Positions 41,521 to 50,439 of a DNA stretch of 64,000 bases are shown in pieces (position 1 is the stretch's first letter; every line of letters begins with the position of its first letter). The notes beneath the pieces were generated by a model. The model was given only the letters and a program-made list of their open reading frames with translations, ran no database searches and was not told where the DNA came from. The stretch is from contig JAJZBZ010000001.1 in assembly GCA_021846275.1 (NCBI GenBank), positions 310,001 through 374,000 of the forward strand, written 5' to 3'. The DNA is from Acidobacteriota bacterium (lineage in GTDB: Bacteria; Acidobacteriota; Terriglobia; Terriglobales; Acidobacteriaceae). The position numbers were made by a program, and so were the translations under genes.

Positions 41521-42345
41521 ATGAAAGCGATTCGGATGCTTGGCATCACTCTGGTGCTGGCCGCAGCCACCATGATTCCCGCACGGGCAAATGTCTTCGT
41601 CGGTCTCGGATTTGGACCGGTGCTGGCTCCGGTTCCTTACGCCTACGCGCCGCCGGTCTGCGACTACGGTTTCTATCAGTTTTACCCCTATTCCTGCGCC
41701 CCCTACGGCTACTACGGCGCGGACTGGTTCTATGACGACGCCTTCATCGGCATCGGCCCATGGTTTGGCTGGGGTTATCCTGGCTGGGGCTTCGGTGGAT
41801 GGGGCTATGGCGGGTGGGGTTATGGGCGTTTCGGCTACGGTGGCTATGGCTATGGGCGTTACGGCTATGGCCCGAATGGCTATCGCGGGCGCTACGGCTA
41901 CGGCGGACGAGGCGGTATCGGCTATGGCAATCGTGGCGGCTACAACGGCGGACGCAATGTCGCGAGCAATGGTGGCCCGCACATGAGTCCTGGCGGCGGC
42001 CTCAGTGGCGCCCGACCCGTCTATAACAGCCGCGCCAACGGCACCAGCGGATTCCGTCCCACCTACGGCGGCGGACTTGGCGGTCGCAGCGCATCGAATA
42101 TGCACATGGCCTCGAATTTCGGTGGCGGCAGCTATCGCGGCGTCAGCGGCTTCGGCGGCAGCCGTTACGGCGGATTCAGCGGCTCGCGCACCAGCAGCTT
42201 TGGTGGCAGCCACTACGGTGGCGTCTCTCACTTCGGTGGCGGCGGCTTCGGCGGCGGTCACTTCGGCGGAGGCGGATTCGGTGGTGGTCACATGGGCGGC
42301 TTCGGCGGTGGCGGTCACTTCGGTGGCGGGGGCGGACATCGTTGA
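41521..42345 (+). CDS. Exported glycine/tyrosine-rich low-complexity protein
   Basis: A 274-residue protein with a signal peptide (MKAIRMLGITLVLAAATMIPARA). The mature part is first Pro/Tyr-rich with Cys in APPVCDYGFYQFYPYSCAPY, then dominated by Gly-Tyr-Gly repeats and finally Gly-Gly-His/Phe repeats. Such proteins are common in acidobacterial genomes; function is unknown, possibly surface or matrix related. GGGAGG precedes the ATG at 41521; the ORF track begins 90 bases early. Repeats are imperfect, so length may vary between strains. Confidence 0.8.
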   Translation: MKAIRMLGITLVLAAATMIPARANVFVGLGFGPVLAPVPYAYAPPVCDYGFYQFYPYSCAPYGYYGADWFYDDAFIGIGPWFGWGYPGWGFGGWGYGGWGYGRFGYGGYGYGRYGYGPNGYRGRYGYGGRGGIGYGNRGGYNGGRNVASNGGPHMSPGGGLSGARPVYNSRANGTSGFRPTYGGGLGGRSASNMHMASNFGGGSYRGVSGFGGSRYGGFSGSRTSSFGGSHYGGVSHFGGGGFGGGHFGGGGFGGGHMGGFGGGGHFGGGGGHR

Positions 42346-42370
42346 TCCGCAGTCCGTCATCCCTGTAACG

Positions 42371-42408
42371 AAGAATGGGGAGCGGCAATATCGCTCCCCA
42401 TTCTTTTT
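42371..42408 (+). terminator. Strong intrinsic terminator after the glycine-rich gene
   Basis: AAGAATGGGGAGCG and CGCTCCCCATTCTT form a perfect 14-bp stem with a 7-base loop, and the T-run continues after the stem. It lies between convergent genes and may also stop murG transcription. Confidence 0.88.
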
Positions 42409-42429
42409 GCATTTGCCGTTCTTCCCCCC

Positions 42430-43509
42430 TCAGCCGCCAATCAGCCCCATCAGCCGCTGGGCAATCTCCGCGGCAGCTCGAGGATGCGCCAGCGTCCGCG
42501 CCGCTTCGCCCATCGCCGCCAGCCTGGCGCGGTCGGCCAGCAGCGCGCGCAGTTCCGCAGCCAGCGACGCGGGATTTTCAGCAAGCTGCGCCTCGGTCAG
42601 CATCCGTGCCGCGCCCGCCTGCTCCATCGCCTCGGCATTCCGCTGCTGATGGTTGTCCGCCGCCGCCGCAAACGGCACCAGCAGCGCCGCGCGCCCAGCC
42701 GCAGCAAGCTCGGCCACCGTCGAGGCCCCGCTGCGAGCGAGCACCAGTTGCGCGCGCTCGAAGCACTCCGCCATATTGCTCAGAAACGGTTCCACGCGCC
42801 AGCCAACCATCCCCGCGCAGGCCGTCGCATACGCCGCGCGCGTCTGCTCGGCATGCCGCGCACCGGCCTGATGCAGAATCGTCAGCGTCGGGAATGCGCG
42901 CAACAGTTCCGCCGCAACCGGCGGCAGCAGCGTATTCAGTATCCGCGCTCCCTGCGACCCGCCAAAAATCAGCAGATGCGGCGGCTGGCTCGCGTCCACC
43001 GCAGCAATCGAAAAAAACTCCGGCCGTACCGGAATCCCCGTCACCTGCGCGTTGCGAAACCATCGCGTCGCTGGCGCAAAATTCACAGCGGCAGCAGAGG
43101 CAAACCTCCCCACCAGCCGATTCGTCAGCCCCGGCACGGCATTCGGCTCAAAAGCCAGCGTCGGAATCCCCAGCAGCAGAGCGGCCGCCATTCCTGGCCC
43201 CGACGCATAGCCACCCACGCCCAGCACGGCCTGCGCGCCGAACCGTCGCAGAATACGCACGCAATCCACCAGCGCCATCGGCAGTTGTGTCGCCGTGCGC
43301 AGCCGCGTCGCCAGCGAAACCTGATTCAGCGGACCGGCCGCGACCAGATCCAGCGGAAATCCCGCCTCCGGCACCAGCCGCGACTCCAGCCCGCGATGCG
43401 TGCCAACAAACAGCACCTCCGCGCGGCCCGCAAGCTCGCGAGCCACAGCCAGCGCGGGAATGATGTGCCCACCCGTTCCGCCGCCCACAATCACAATCCG
43501 CGCGCGCAT
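42430..43509 (-). CDS. murG: UDP-GlcNAc:lipid I N-acetylglucosaminyltransferase
   Basis: A 359-residue GT28 enzyme that converts lipid I to lipid II at the inner membrane face. Motifs: VIVGGGTGGHIIPALAVARE, GVGGYASGPGMAAALLLGIP, LIFGGSQGARILN and LVLARSGASTVAELAAAGRAALLVPF. It overlaps ftsW by one base (TGATG) and is the last gene of the dcw cluster here. Confidence 0.96.
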   Translation of the reverse strand: MRARIVIVGGGTGGHIIPALAVARELAGRAEVLFVGTHRGLESRLVPEAGFPLDLVAAGPLNQVSLATRLRTATQLPMALVDCVRILRRFGAQAVLGVGGYASGPGMAAALLLGIPTLAFEPNAVPGLTNRLVGRFASAAAVNFAPATRWFRNAQVTGIPVRPEFFSIAAVDASQPPHLLIFGGSQGARILNTLLPPVAAELLRAFPTLTILHQAGARHAEQTRAAYATACAGMVGWRVEPFLSNMAECFERAQLVLARSGASTVAELAAAGRAALLVPFAAAADNHQQRNAEAMEQAGAARMLTEAQLAENPASLAAELRALLADRARLAAMGEAARTLAHPRAAAEIAQRLMGLIGG

Positions 43510-44603
43510 CAGTCAATCTCTCGCGTCAGGTTCAGCAGGATGCCGACGCTGGCCAGCATGATGCACAGCGACGTGCCACCGGAGGAGATGAACGGCAGCG
43601 GAATTCCCTTCGTCGGCAGCAGCGCGATCACCACGCTGATATTGAAAAACGCCTGGATCAGAATCGTGATCGTCAGCCCGAAGGCCAGCAGCCGCGCAAA
43701 CGGATCCTGCAACAAAAAGACCGCGCGAAGTCCACGCCAGCCCAGCAGGATGAAGAGCGAAACGATAAACGCCGCGCCCAGAAATCCAAGCTCCTCGGCG
43801 ATATTCGCAAAGATGAAATCCGTATGCGGCTCCGGCAGATAGAAGAGTTTCTGCACGCCCTCCATATAGCCGCGTCCGGTCCAGCCGCCCGTGCCCACTG
43901 CAATCAGGCTCTGATTGATGTGAAATCCGGCACCCTGCGGATCGGCCTCTGGATTCAGAAACACCATCATCCGCGCGCGCCTCCACGGAACCAGCAGCAG
44001 CAATCCGACCACAATCGGCGCAACCGCCGCAAACGTCCCCAGCAGATACTTCCACTCCATTCCCGCCAGCAGCAGCACCAGGCACGTCGTCGCAAACAAG
44101 ACCAGTGCCGTGCCAAGATCGGGCTCCTTCACCACCAGTCCCGTCAGCACCAGCGCCGGAACCAGTGCCGGCGCAATCGTGTGACGAAAATCCCGCATCG
44201 CATTCAGGCGCGTGTGCAGAAACCACGCCAGATACAGCGCCAGCGTGGGCTTGGCAATCTCCGACGGCTGGAACGTGAAGAATCCTCCGAAGCGAATCCA
44301 GCGATGTGTCGCATGCGAGCCGGGCATGGCAAAAACCACCAGCAGCAGCAGCACCGTCGCCGCAAAAATTCCGCCAATCACAAACCGCGAATTGTAGCGG
44401 CGATAATCGATGCGCATCGTGACGAACATCGCGATCACGCCCAGCAGCGCCCATCCCGCCTGCTTGCCCAGAAACGTGTACGGCGAGCCGTACCGCGCCT
44501 CCGCCACCACAGCCGACGCGGAGAAAACCATCGCCAGCCCGACCACCACCAGCGTCAGCGTGACGAAAAACAGCCACTTGTCCACTCCAACGCGGCGCGC
44601 CAT
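43509..44603 (-). CDS. ftsW: Lipid II polymerase / cell division protein FtsW
   Basis: A 364-residue SEDS protein with about ten membrane segments. Hallmarks are FQPSEIAKPTLALYLAWFL, VKEPDLGTALVL, GAGFHINQSLIAVGTGGWTGRG, LPEPHTDFIFANIAEELGFLG and PLPFISSGGTSL. It polymerises glycan strands at the septum with FtsI. One-base overlaps with murD and murG show translational coupling. Confidence 0.95.
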   Translation of the reverse strand: MARRVGVDKWLFFVTLTLVVVGLAMVFSASAVVAEARYGSPYTFLGKQAGWALLGVIAMFVTMRIDYRRYNSRFVIGGIFAATVLLLLVVFAMPGSHATHRWIRFGGFFTFQPSEIAKPTLALYLAWFLHTRLNAMRDFRHTIAPALVPALVLTGLVVKEPDLGTALVLFATTCLVLLLAGMEWKYLLGTFAAVAPIVVGLLLLVPWRRARMMVFLNPEADPQGAGFHINQSLIAVGTGGWTGRGYMEGVQKLFYLPEPHTDFIFANIAEELGFLGAAFIVSLFILLGWRGLRAVFLLQDPFARLLAFGLTITILIQAFFNISVVIALLPTKGIPLPFISSGGTSLCIMLASVGILLNLTREID

Positions 44604-45988
44604 CAGCCCGCCGTCTCCGCCATCGCAGCCTGGCTCGCGCGCGCCTTCACCAGTCGCTTGAACTCCCGTCCGCGCGCCTCGTAATTCTCAAACTGATCGA
44701 AGCTCGAACACGCCGGGGACAGCAGCACAATCTCCCCCGGCAGCGCTGCACCAGCAGCCGCTGCCACGGCGCGCTCCAGCGTCTCACAGCCAATCAGCGG
44801 AACGATCCCGCGAAGCTGCGTCTCAATCTTCGCCGCCGCCGAGCCAATCGTATACACCGCGCGCACGCGCTCCCGCAGCAGCGGCTCAAGCTCGGCGTAA
44901 TTCGAGTTCTTGTCCTTCCCACCCACGATCAGGTGAATACCCGCCGGAAACGCCTCGATCGCCTTCGCCGCCGCGTCCACATTCGTCGCCTTGGAGTCGT
45001 TGTAGAACTCCACTCCGCCGTGCCGCGCCACAAACTCGATTCGGTGCTCCACCGCATGGAAGCCGCGAACGACGCGCGCAATCGTCTCCGCCGAAACACC
45101 TGCCAGCCGCGCCGCAGCGACCGCCGCCAGCACGTTCTCCACATTGTGCGCACCCTTCAGCGGAATCTCGTCGACTGCAAGAATCGTCTCCGCAGCCGCA
45201 TTCCCGGCCGCGCGAAAGACGATATTCCCCGCGTCCACAAAAGCTCCGCGCTCCACCGCGCTCGTACGCGAAAACCACCAGACCCCCGACCGCGCACGCT
45301 TCGCGCAATCAGCCGCGCGCGCGTCGTCCGCGTTCAGGATCAGCGTGTCGTCCGCCGTCTGCGCACAAAAAATCCGCTCCTTCGCCAGTGCGTAGTTTTC
45401 AAAGCTGCCATGCCGATCCAGATGATCCGGCGTAATGTTCAGAATCACCGCAATGCTCGGACGAAATCTCTCCACCGTCTCCAGTTGAAAGCTGGAAACC
45501 TCCAGCACGGCCCAGCTATCGTCGGTTGCCGCCTCCACCAGCTCCACCACCGGCACGCCGATATTGCCGCCCACCTGCGTCGGCAGTCCGCTGGCCTCCA
45601 TGATCTCGCCCACCAGCGTAGTCGTCGTCGTCTTTCCGTTCGATCCGGTAATCGCAAGCACGCGCCCGCGCAGAAACTGCGCCGCCAGCTCCAGCTCGCC
45701 AATAATCCGTGTCCCAAAGCTGCGGCTCTGCACCAGCTCCGGCGTGCTCAGCGGCACGCCCGGACTGACAACGATCAGGTCCTGCCTGCGAAAGGTCAGC
45801 AGCCCGTGTCCACCGGCCTCAACCATGATCCCCTGCTCGATCAGCTCAGGAATCTCCCGCGCCAGCGCCGCCGCGCTGCGCACATCGGAGACCGTGACCT
45901 GCGCCCCGCGCTTGCGCAGAAATCGCGCCGACGCGATGCCGGATCGTCCCATCCCTACGACGAGAATGCGTTTGTTCTTCCACTCCAT
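44603..45988 (-). CDS. murD: UDP-N-acetylmuramoylalanine--D-glutamate ligase
   Basis: About 461 residues. VGMGRSGIASARFLRKRGAQVTVSD begins the UDP-binding Rossmann domain, ITGSNGKTTTTTLVGEI is the ATP loop, and TPDHLDRHGSFENYALAK and NDSKATNVDAAAKAIEAF are standard MurD motifs. It adds D-Glu to UDP-MurNAc-L-Ala. The ORF track starts at 46051; the ATG at 45988 (MEWKNKRILVVG) is preferred and has a duplicated RBS-like sequence in front. Confidence 0.95.
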   Translation of the reverse strand: MEWKNKRILVVGMGRSGIASARFLRKRGAQVTVSDVRSAAALAREIPELIEQGIMVEAGGHGLLTFRRQDLIVVSPGVPLSTPELVQSRSFGTRIIGELELAAQFLRGRVLAITGSNGKTTTTTLVGEIMEASGLPTQVGGNIGVPVVELVEAATDDSWAVLEVSSFQLETVERFRPSIAVILNITPDHLDRHGSFENYALAKERIFCAQTADDTLILNADDARAADCAKRARSGVWWFSRTSAVERGAFVDAGNIVFRAAGNAAAETILAVDEIPLKGAHNVENVLAAVAAARLAGVSAETIARVVRGFHAVEHRIEFVARHGGVEFYNDSKATNVDAAAKAIEAFPAGIHLIVGGKDKNSNYAELEPLLRERVRAVYTIGSAAAKIETQLRGIVPLIGCETLERAVAAAAGAALPGEIVLLSPACSSFDQFENYEARGREFKRLVKARASQAAMAETAG

Positions 45989-46018
45989 CCCTGGCTCCTC
46001 GTCCCTTGGCTCCTCGTC
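45989..46018 (-). repeat. 15-bp tandem duplication containing the murD ribosome binding site
   Basis: On the minus strand GACGAGGAGCCAAGG is followed directly by GACGAGGAGCCAGGG (14 of 15 identical) and then the murD ATG. Each unit carries a GAGGAG Shine-Dalgarno-like core, giving two tandem candidates, the nearer at a usable distance. Confidence 0.75.
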
Positions 46019-46133
46019 TCTTGACCGGCTCTCACCCGTCTGACAGGCCATTGTTTCACCCCGACTGCCCCGGCGTCATCGCCCGCCCGCGCCAGCGGCT
46101 CGGCGCAATCCGACGCTCCAATCCGCACAGCCC

Positions 46134-47267
46134 TCAGCGCAGCTTCAGCGTCGTCAGCGCAAACAGCGCAAACACCAGCGCCGCAATCCAGAAACGCGCA
46201 ATCACCTTCGATTCCTTCCATCCCAGCAGCTCAAAGTGGTGATGCAGCGGTGCCATTTTGAAGATGCGTTTCTTCCTCAGCTTGTAGCTGCCCACCTGCA
46301 ACATCACCGACAGCGCCTCCAGCACGAAAATCCCGCCAATGAACGGCAGCAGCAGTTCCTGCCGAATGATGACCGCCACCGTTGCAATCGCGCCGCCCAG
46401 CGCCAGCGATCCCACATCGCCCATGAAAATCTCCGCCGGATGCGCGTTGTACCAGAGGAACCCAATCGAGGCGCCAACCATCGCTCCGCAGAAGACCGTC
46501 AGCTCGCCCACCAGCGGCATTCGCTGCAGCTCCAGATAATCAGCAAAGACCACATGGCCACTCACGTACGTCAGCACCGTCAGCGCGCCGGCGGAGATGA
46601 TCGTGCAACCAATCGCCAGCCCGTCCAACCCATCCGTCAGGTTCACCGCATTCGACGAACCCACCAGCACCAGCACCACGAACGCCGCAAACGGCAGAAA
46701 CACCAGCCAGCCCACATGCGTCACGGCACCCAGCCACGGCCAGGTCATCATCGGATGCCACGACTTCACAAACGGCACCGTCATGCGCGTCGAAAACAGC
46801 CGAAACCGATCCAGCACCACCAGCGACACGGCAATCGCGCAGGAGACAGCAATCTGGAGCAGTGTTTTCGCGCCCGCGCGCAGCCCCAGATTGCGCCGCT
46901 TCACCACCTTGATGTAATCATCGGCGAAACCGATAGCACCAAAGGCCAGCGTCGAAAGCATCACCACCCACACGAACGGATTGCCAAGATCCGACCACAG
47001 CAACGTCGGCAACAGGATCGCAATCGCAATCAGCACTCCGCCCATCGTCGGCGTGCCGGATTTCTTCCTGTGCGACTCCGGACCCTCGTCGCGAATGTAC
47101 TGTCCGATCTGAAATTCGCGCAGCTTCTCAATCACAAACGGCCCGATCAGCAGCCCGATCAGCAGCGCCGTCAGCGACGCAAAGACCGTGCGGAAAGTCA
47201 GGTAGCGAAAGATGCGAAACGGATGAAAATACGGATACAGTTTTTGATACAACAGCCAATAAAGCAA
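46134..47267 (-). CDS. mraY: Phospho-N-acetylmuramoyl-pentapeptide transferase
   Basis: A 377-residue integral membrane enzyme with about ten helices that makes lipid I from UDP-MurNAc-pentapeptide and undecaprenyl phosphate. Motifs: KSGTPTMGGVLIA, FADDYIKVVKRRNLGL, NAVNLTDGLDGLAIG and EIFMGDVGSLALGG, plus the C-terminal LHHHFELLGWKESKV. The start appears to be TTG with GGAGG four bases ahead. A 177-bp gap separates it from murF, so an internal promoter is possible. Confidence 0.95.
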   Translation of the reverse strand: MLYWLLYQKLYPYFHPFRIFRYLTFRTVFASLTALLIGLLIGPFVIEKLREFQIGQYIRDEGPESHRKKSGTPTMGGVLIAIAILLPTLLWSDLGNPFVWVVMLSTLAFGAIGFADDYIKVVKRRNLGLRAGAKTLLQIAVSCAIAVSLVVLDRFRLFSTRMTVPFVKSWHPMMTWPWLGAVTHVGWLVFLPFAAFVVLVLVGSSNAVNLTDGLDGLAIGCTIISAGALTVLTYVSGHVVFADYLELQRMPLVGELTVFCGAMVGASIGFLWYNAHPAEIFMGDVGSLALGGAIATVAVIIRQELLLPFIGGIFVLEALSVMLQVGSYKLRKKRIFKMAPLHHHFELLGWKESKVIARFWIAALVFALFALTTLKLR

Positions 47268-47444
47268 GCGGCCTCCAATCGTGCCTGGAGCAAATTCCCA
47301 GTTCCTGCGCCCAGCGAAGTCAGTCCGGATGCCGCCGTTCCTCGAAGAACGGCAGCACGGGCAATTGCGAGCTCCGGTACACCTGCTGTGATTCTCCTAT
47401 GCGGAGTCGTGATCGATTCTATCGTCCGCTCCGCACGGAAAAAA

Positions 47445-48857
47445 TCACCCCACATCCGGCGCGGCGAACATCTCCAGCGCCGTCTCCAGCTTCACCCCGC
47501 GCGAGGCCTTCATCAGCACCAGATCGCCCGCACGCAAATGCCGACGCATCCACTCGCCGGCAGCCTTTGCATTCTCCAGAAAAACCGCCATCGCGCCAGC
47601 CTCCGCCGCCGCGCGCACCAGATGCACCGCCGCGCCGCGCACACCCACAACGATGTCAATGCCCGCCTGCGCCGCCGCGCGCCCACACTCCGCGTGAGCC
47701 TCCGGAGCGTACTCGCCCAACTCCAGCATCTCGCCCGCAATCAGCACGCGCCGCGCGCCGGCACGCGCCAGCCCGCGCGCCGCCAGCGTGGCAATCATTG
47801 AGCGCAGCGCCTCGGGATTCGAGTTGTAGCAATCATTCAGGATCGTCACCCCGCGCACTGTCTCGATCTGCCCGCGTTTGTCCGCTGGCTTCAACTCAGC
47901 CAGCGCCGCCAGAGCCGCGTCCACCGGCACGCCAGCCTCCGCCGCCACGGCCACAGCCGCCATTGCATTCACCGCCTGATGCCGCCCCGGAAGCTTCAGG
48001 CTGAGCGCGCTCTCGGCCCCATGCAGCGCAAAGCGAATCGCCAGACCATCCTCCCGCTCGCTCACTGACTCCAGCGCCGGGTCCGCGCACGGACCATCCC
48101 CGAAATGCACCACCTTGCCCGCAAAATCCCGCCCAAACTGGCTCACATACGCATCCGCGCAGTTCAGAAACGCCACGCCGTTCGCGGGCAGCGCGGCAAT
48201 CAGCTCATATTTCGCGCGCGCAATTCCCGCCTGCCCATCGGAAAAATTCTCAATATGCGCCATCCCCACGTTTGTCACCACGCCCCAGTCCGGCGCGGCA
48301 ATCCGCGCAAGCTGTGCAATCTCACCCGCGTGGTTCATGCCCATCTCCAGCACGGCAATCTCGTGCTCCGGCTCCAGCTTCAGAATCTGCAACGGCAGCC
48401 CAAATCCATTATTCAGATTTCCCTGTGTCTTCAGCACGCGAAACCGCGCGCCCAGCGCCGCCGCCACGGCATCCTTTGTCGAAGTCTTACCCGCGCTTCC
48501 CGTGATGCCCACCACCAGGCTGCCCCACGCGCGCCGCACATGCGCCGCCACAGCCTGCAACGCCGCCAGCGGATCGTCCACCACCACCAGCGGCGCGGCC
48601 AGCGCGCGATCCGGCAACTGCGCCAGCCGCGCAACCGATACCACCGCGCCCACTGCGCCTCGATCCAGCGCCGCCGACAGAAAATCGTGCCCATCGTGCC
48701 GCTCGCCGCGCACGGCAAAAAACAGTTCGCCCTCGGCAATCGTGCGCGAGTCAATCGAATACCCCTGTGCCACAGCCGACCCCGCGCCCTCAGCCGCCAT
48801 CGGAGCTTCCAGCCGAGCGCCGCACGCAAGCGCAATCTCTGCCAGTGTCAGTTTCAT
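47445..48857 (-). CDS. murF: UDP-MurNAc-tripeptide--D-alanyl-D-alanine ligase
   Basis: A 470-residue Mur ligase. SIDSRTIAEGELFFAVRGERHDGHDF is the N-terminal domain, VGITGSAGKTSTKDAVAAAL the ATP loop, VLEMGMNHAGEIAQLARIA and LNDCYNSNPEALRSMI follow the MurF pattern. It adds D-Ala-D-Ala to the tripeptide precursor. Its ATG overlaps the murE stop (ATGA). Confidence 0.95.
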   Translation of the reverse strand: MKLTLAEIALACGARLEAPMAAEGAGSAVAQGYSIDSRTIAEGELFFAVRGERHDGHDFLSAALDRGAVGAVVSVARLAQLPDRALAAPLVVVDDPLAALQAVAAHVRRAWGSLVVGITGSAGKTSTKDAVAAALGARFRVLKTQGNLNNGFGLPLQILKLEPEHEIAVLEMGMNHAGEIAQLARIAAPDWGVVTNVGMAHIENFSDGQAGIARAKYELIAALPANGVAFLNCADAYVSQFGRDFAGKVVHFGDGPCADPALESVSEREDGLAIRFALHGAESALSLKLPGRHQAVNAMAAVAVAAEAGVPVDAALAALAELKPADKRGQIETVRGVTILNDCYNSNPEALRSMIATLAARGLARAGARRVLIAGEMLELGEYAPEAHAECGRAAAQAGIDIVVGVRGAAVHLVRAAAEAGAMAVFLENAKAAGEWMRRHLRAGDLVLMKASRGVKLETALEMFAAPDVG

Positions 48858-50392
48858 AACTCGTCACCCGCATTTCCGCTTCGCCAGCCCAGCCCGCCAA
48901 GCGCGCTCCTTGCCACTTCCACATCATCGAACGCAATCGCGCCTTCGTGCAAAATCTGCTTTTTTTCGTGCCCCTTCCCCGCAATCACCACCACATCGCC
49001 CGGCCGTGCCTCGGCCACCGCCAGCGCAATCGCGCGCGCCCTGTCCGGCTCCACCACAAACGGGGTTCCCGTCGCTTCCAGCCCCGGCAAAATCTCGCTC
49101 AGAATCGCCACCGGATCCTCCGAGCGCGGATTGTCGCTCGTCACCATCACCCAGTCGCTTCCCTCGCCCGCCGCGCGGCCCATGCGCGGCCGCTTCGTCC
49201 GGTCGCGATCTCCCCCGCAGCCAAAGAGCGTGAGCACGCGCCCGCCACTCGCCAGCCGTCGTGCAATGGGAAGCAGATTGCGCAGCGCGTCGTCCGTGTG
49301 CGCATAATCCACCAGCACCGTAAACGGCTGCCCGCAATGCACCGGCTCAAACCTTCCCGGCACCGGCCTCAGATGCGGAATCGCCGCCAGCAGCGCGCCG
49401 AAATCCACTCCGCGCGCCGAGGCCGCAGCCAGCGCCGCCAGCAGGTTCAGCACATTCACCTCACCCACCAGCGGCGACTCCACGCGCTCCGTGCCAAACG
49501 GCGTTTGCAGCGCAAACCGCGCGCCCGTCGGCAGAAATTCAATCGCCTCCGCGCGCCAGTCTCCTGCCTCGCGCCCATACAAAAAAACCTGCGCACCCGC
49601 TCTCGTCGCCGCGCTCACCACCGCTGGCGCATGCCCGTCATCCGCATTCACCACCGCCACGCGCGGCGCTGCAAAGCGCGTGCCGTCAAAGAGCAGCAGC
49701 TTCGCCGCCAGATACGCCTCCATCGTCCCGTGATAATCCAGATGATCCTGCGTCAGGTTCGTAAACACCGCCACGTCAAACGGAATCCCCGCGACGCGCC
49801 CCTGATCGAGCGCGTGACTGGAAACCTCGCTGACCAGTTCGCTGGCTCCGCGGGAAACTCCCTCAGCCATAAGCTCCAACATATCTCGCGACTCCGGCGT
49901 CGTATGCGGCGAAGCGAAGACCTCCTCGGCCACGCGATACTCGATCGTGCCGATCATCACCGTTTGCCGACCACCGGCGCGCAACAGAGCATCCGTCAGA
50001 AACGCGGTCGTCGTCTTCCCATTCGTCCCCGTAATCCCCGTCGCCCGCATCTGCCGCTCGGGATGGCCAAAGAACGCAGTCGAAGCCTCCGCCAGCGCCA
50101 CGCGCCCATGCTCGACCAGCAACGCGGGCACAGCCGTCAGCTCTGCAAATGCCTCGCGCGAATCCGTCATCACCGCCGCCGCGCCAGCCTCCACGGCTGC
50201 GCGAATATAACGATTGCCATCCGTCACGCCGCCACGCATCGCCACAAACAACGCACCTGGTCGCACGCGCCGCGAATCATACTCCACGCCACAAATCTCC
50301 ACGTCACCGGAATCGCGTCGATTAACATCACGGCGATCCAGCGCAGCCACCTCCGCTGCGATCCGGCCCCAGGTTGTTGACCGCTGCCCCAT
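48854..50392 (-). CDS. murE: UDP-MurNAc-L-Ala-D-Glu--2,6-diaminopimelate ligase
   Basis: About 512 residues. YDSRRVRPGALFVAMRGGVTDGNRY opens the UDP-binding domain, ITGTNGKTTTAFLTDAL is the ATP loop and SDNPRSEDP is the motif associated with meso-diaminopimelate specificity. The ORF track uses a GTG at 50443 that overlaps the ftsI stop (GTGA). The ATG at 50392 with CGGAG six bases ahead fits family N-termini better; both remain possible. Confidence 0.93.
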   Translation of the reverse strand: MGQRSTTWGRIAAEVAALDRRDVNRRDSGDVEICGVEYDSRRVRPGALFVAMRGGVTDGNRYIRAAVEAGAAAVMTDSREAFAELTAVPALLVEHGRVALAEASTAFFGHPERQMRATGITGTNGKTTTAFLTDALLRAGGRQTVMIGTIEYRVAEEVFASPHTTPESRDMLELMAEGVSRGASELVSEVSSHALDQGRVAGIPFDVAVFTNLTQDHLDYHGTMEAYLAAKLLLFDGTRFAAPRVAVVNADDGHAPAVVSAATRAGAQVFLYGREAGDWRAEAIEFLPTGARFALQTPFGTERVESPLVGEVNVLNLLAALAAASARGVDFGALLAAIPHLRPVPGRFEPVHCGQPFTVLVDYAHTDDALRNLLPIARRLASGGRVLTLFGCGGDRDRTKRPRMGRAAGEGSDWVMVTSDNPRSEDPVAILSEILPGLEATGTPFVVEPDRARAIALAVAEARPGDVVVIAGKGHEKKQILHEGAIAFDDVEVARSALGGLGWRSGNAGDEL

Positions 50393-50439
50393 ATTCTGCT
50401 CCGGACTCCACTCCGCACTCAGTTTCGTTGCGCTCTTGA

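Noticed and set aside
41760-41900. Repetitive DNA that at first resembles a CRISPR or minisatellite array
   Set aside because: The repeats are in-frame GGCTATGG-type codons of the Gly-Tyr protein, without regular spacers.
41425-42360. Minus-strand Ala/Thr-rich ORF opposite the glycine-rich gene
   Set aside because: It is the mirror of a Gly-Tyr repeat; the plus-strand frame has a signal peptide and an RBS.
47334-47353. Hairpin GCCGTTC/GAACGGC between murF and mraY as a terminator or attenuator
   Set aside because: The stem is short, there is no T-run on the minus strand, and it lies inside an operon that should be transcribed through.
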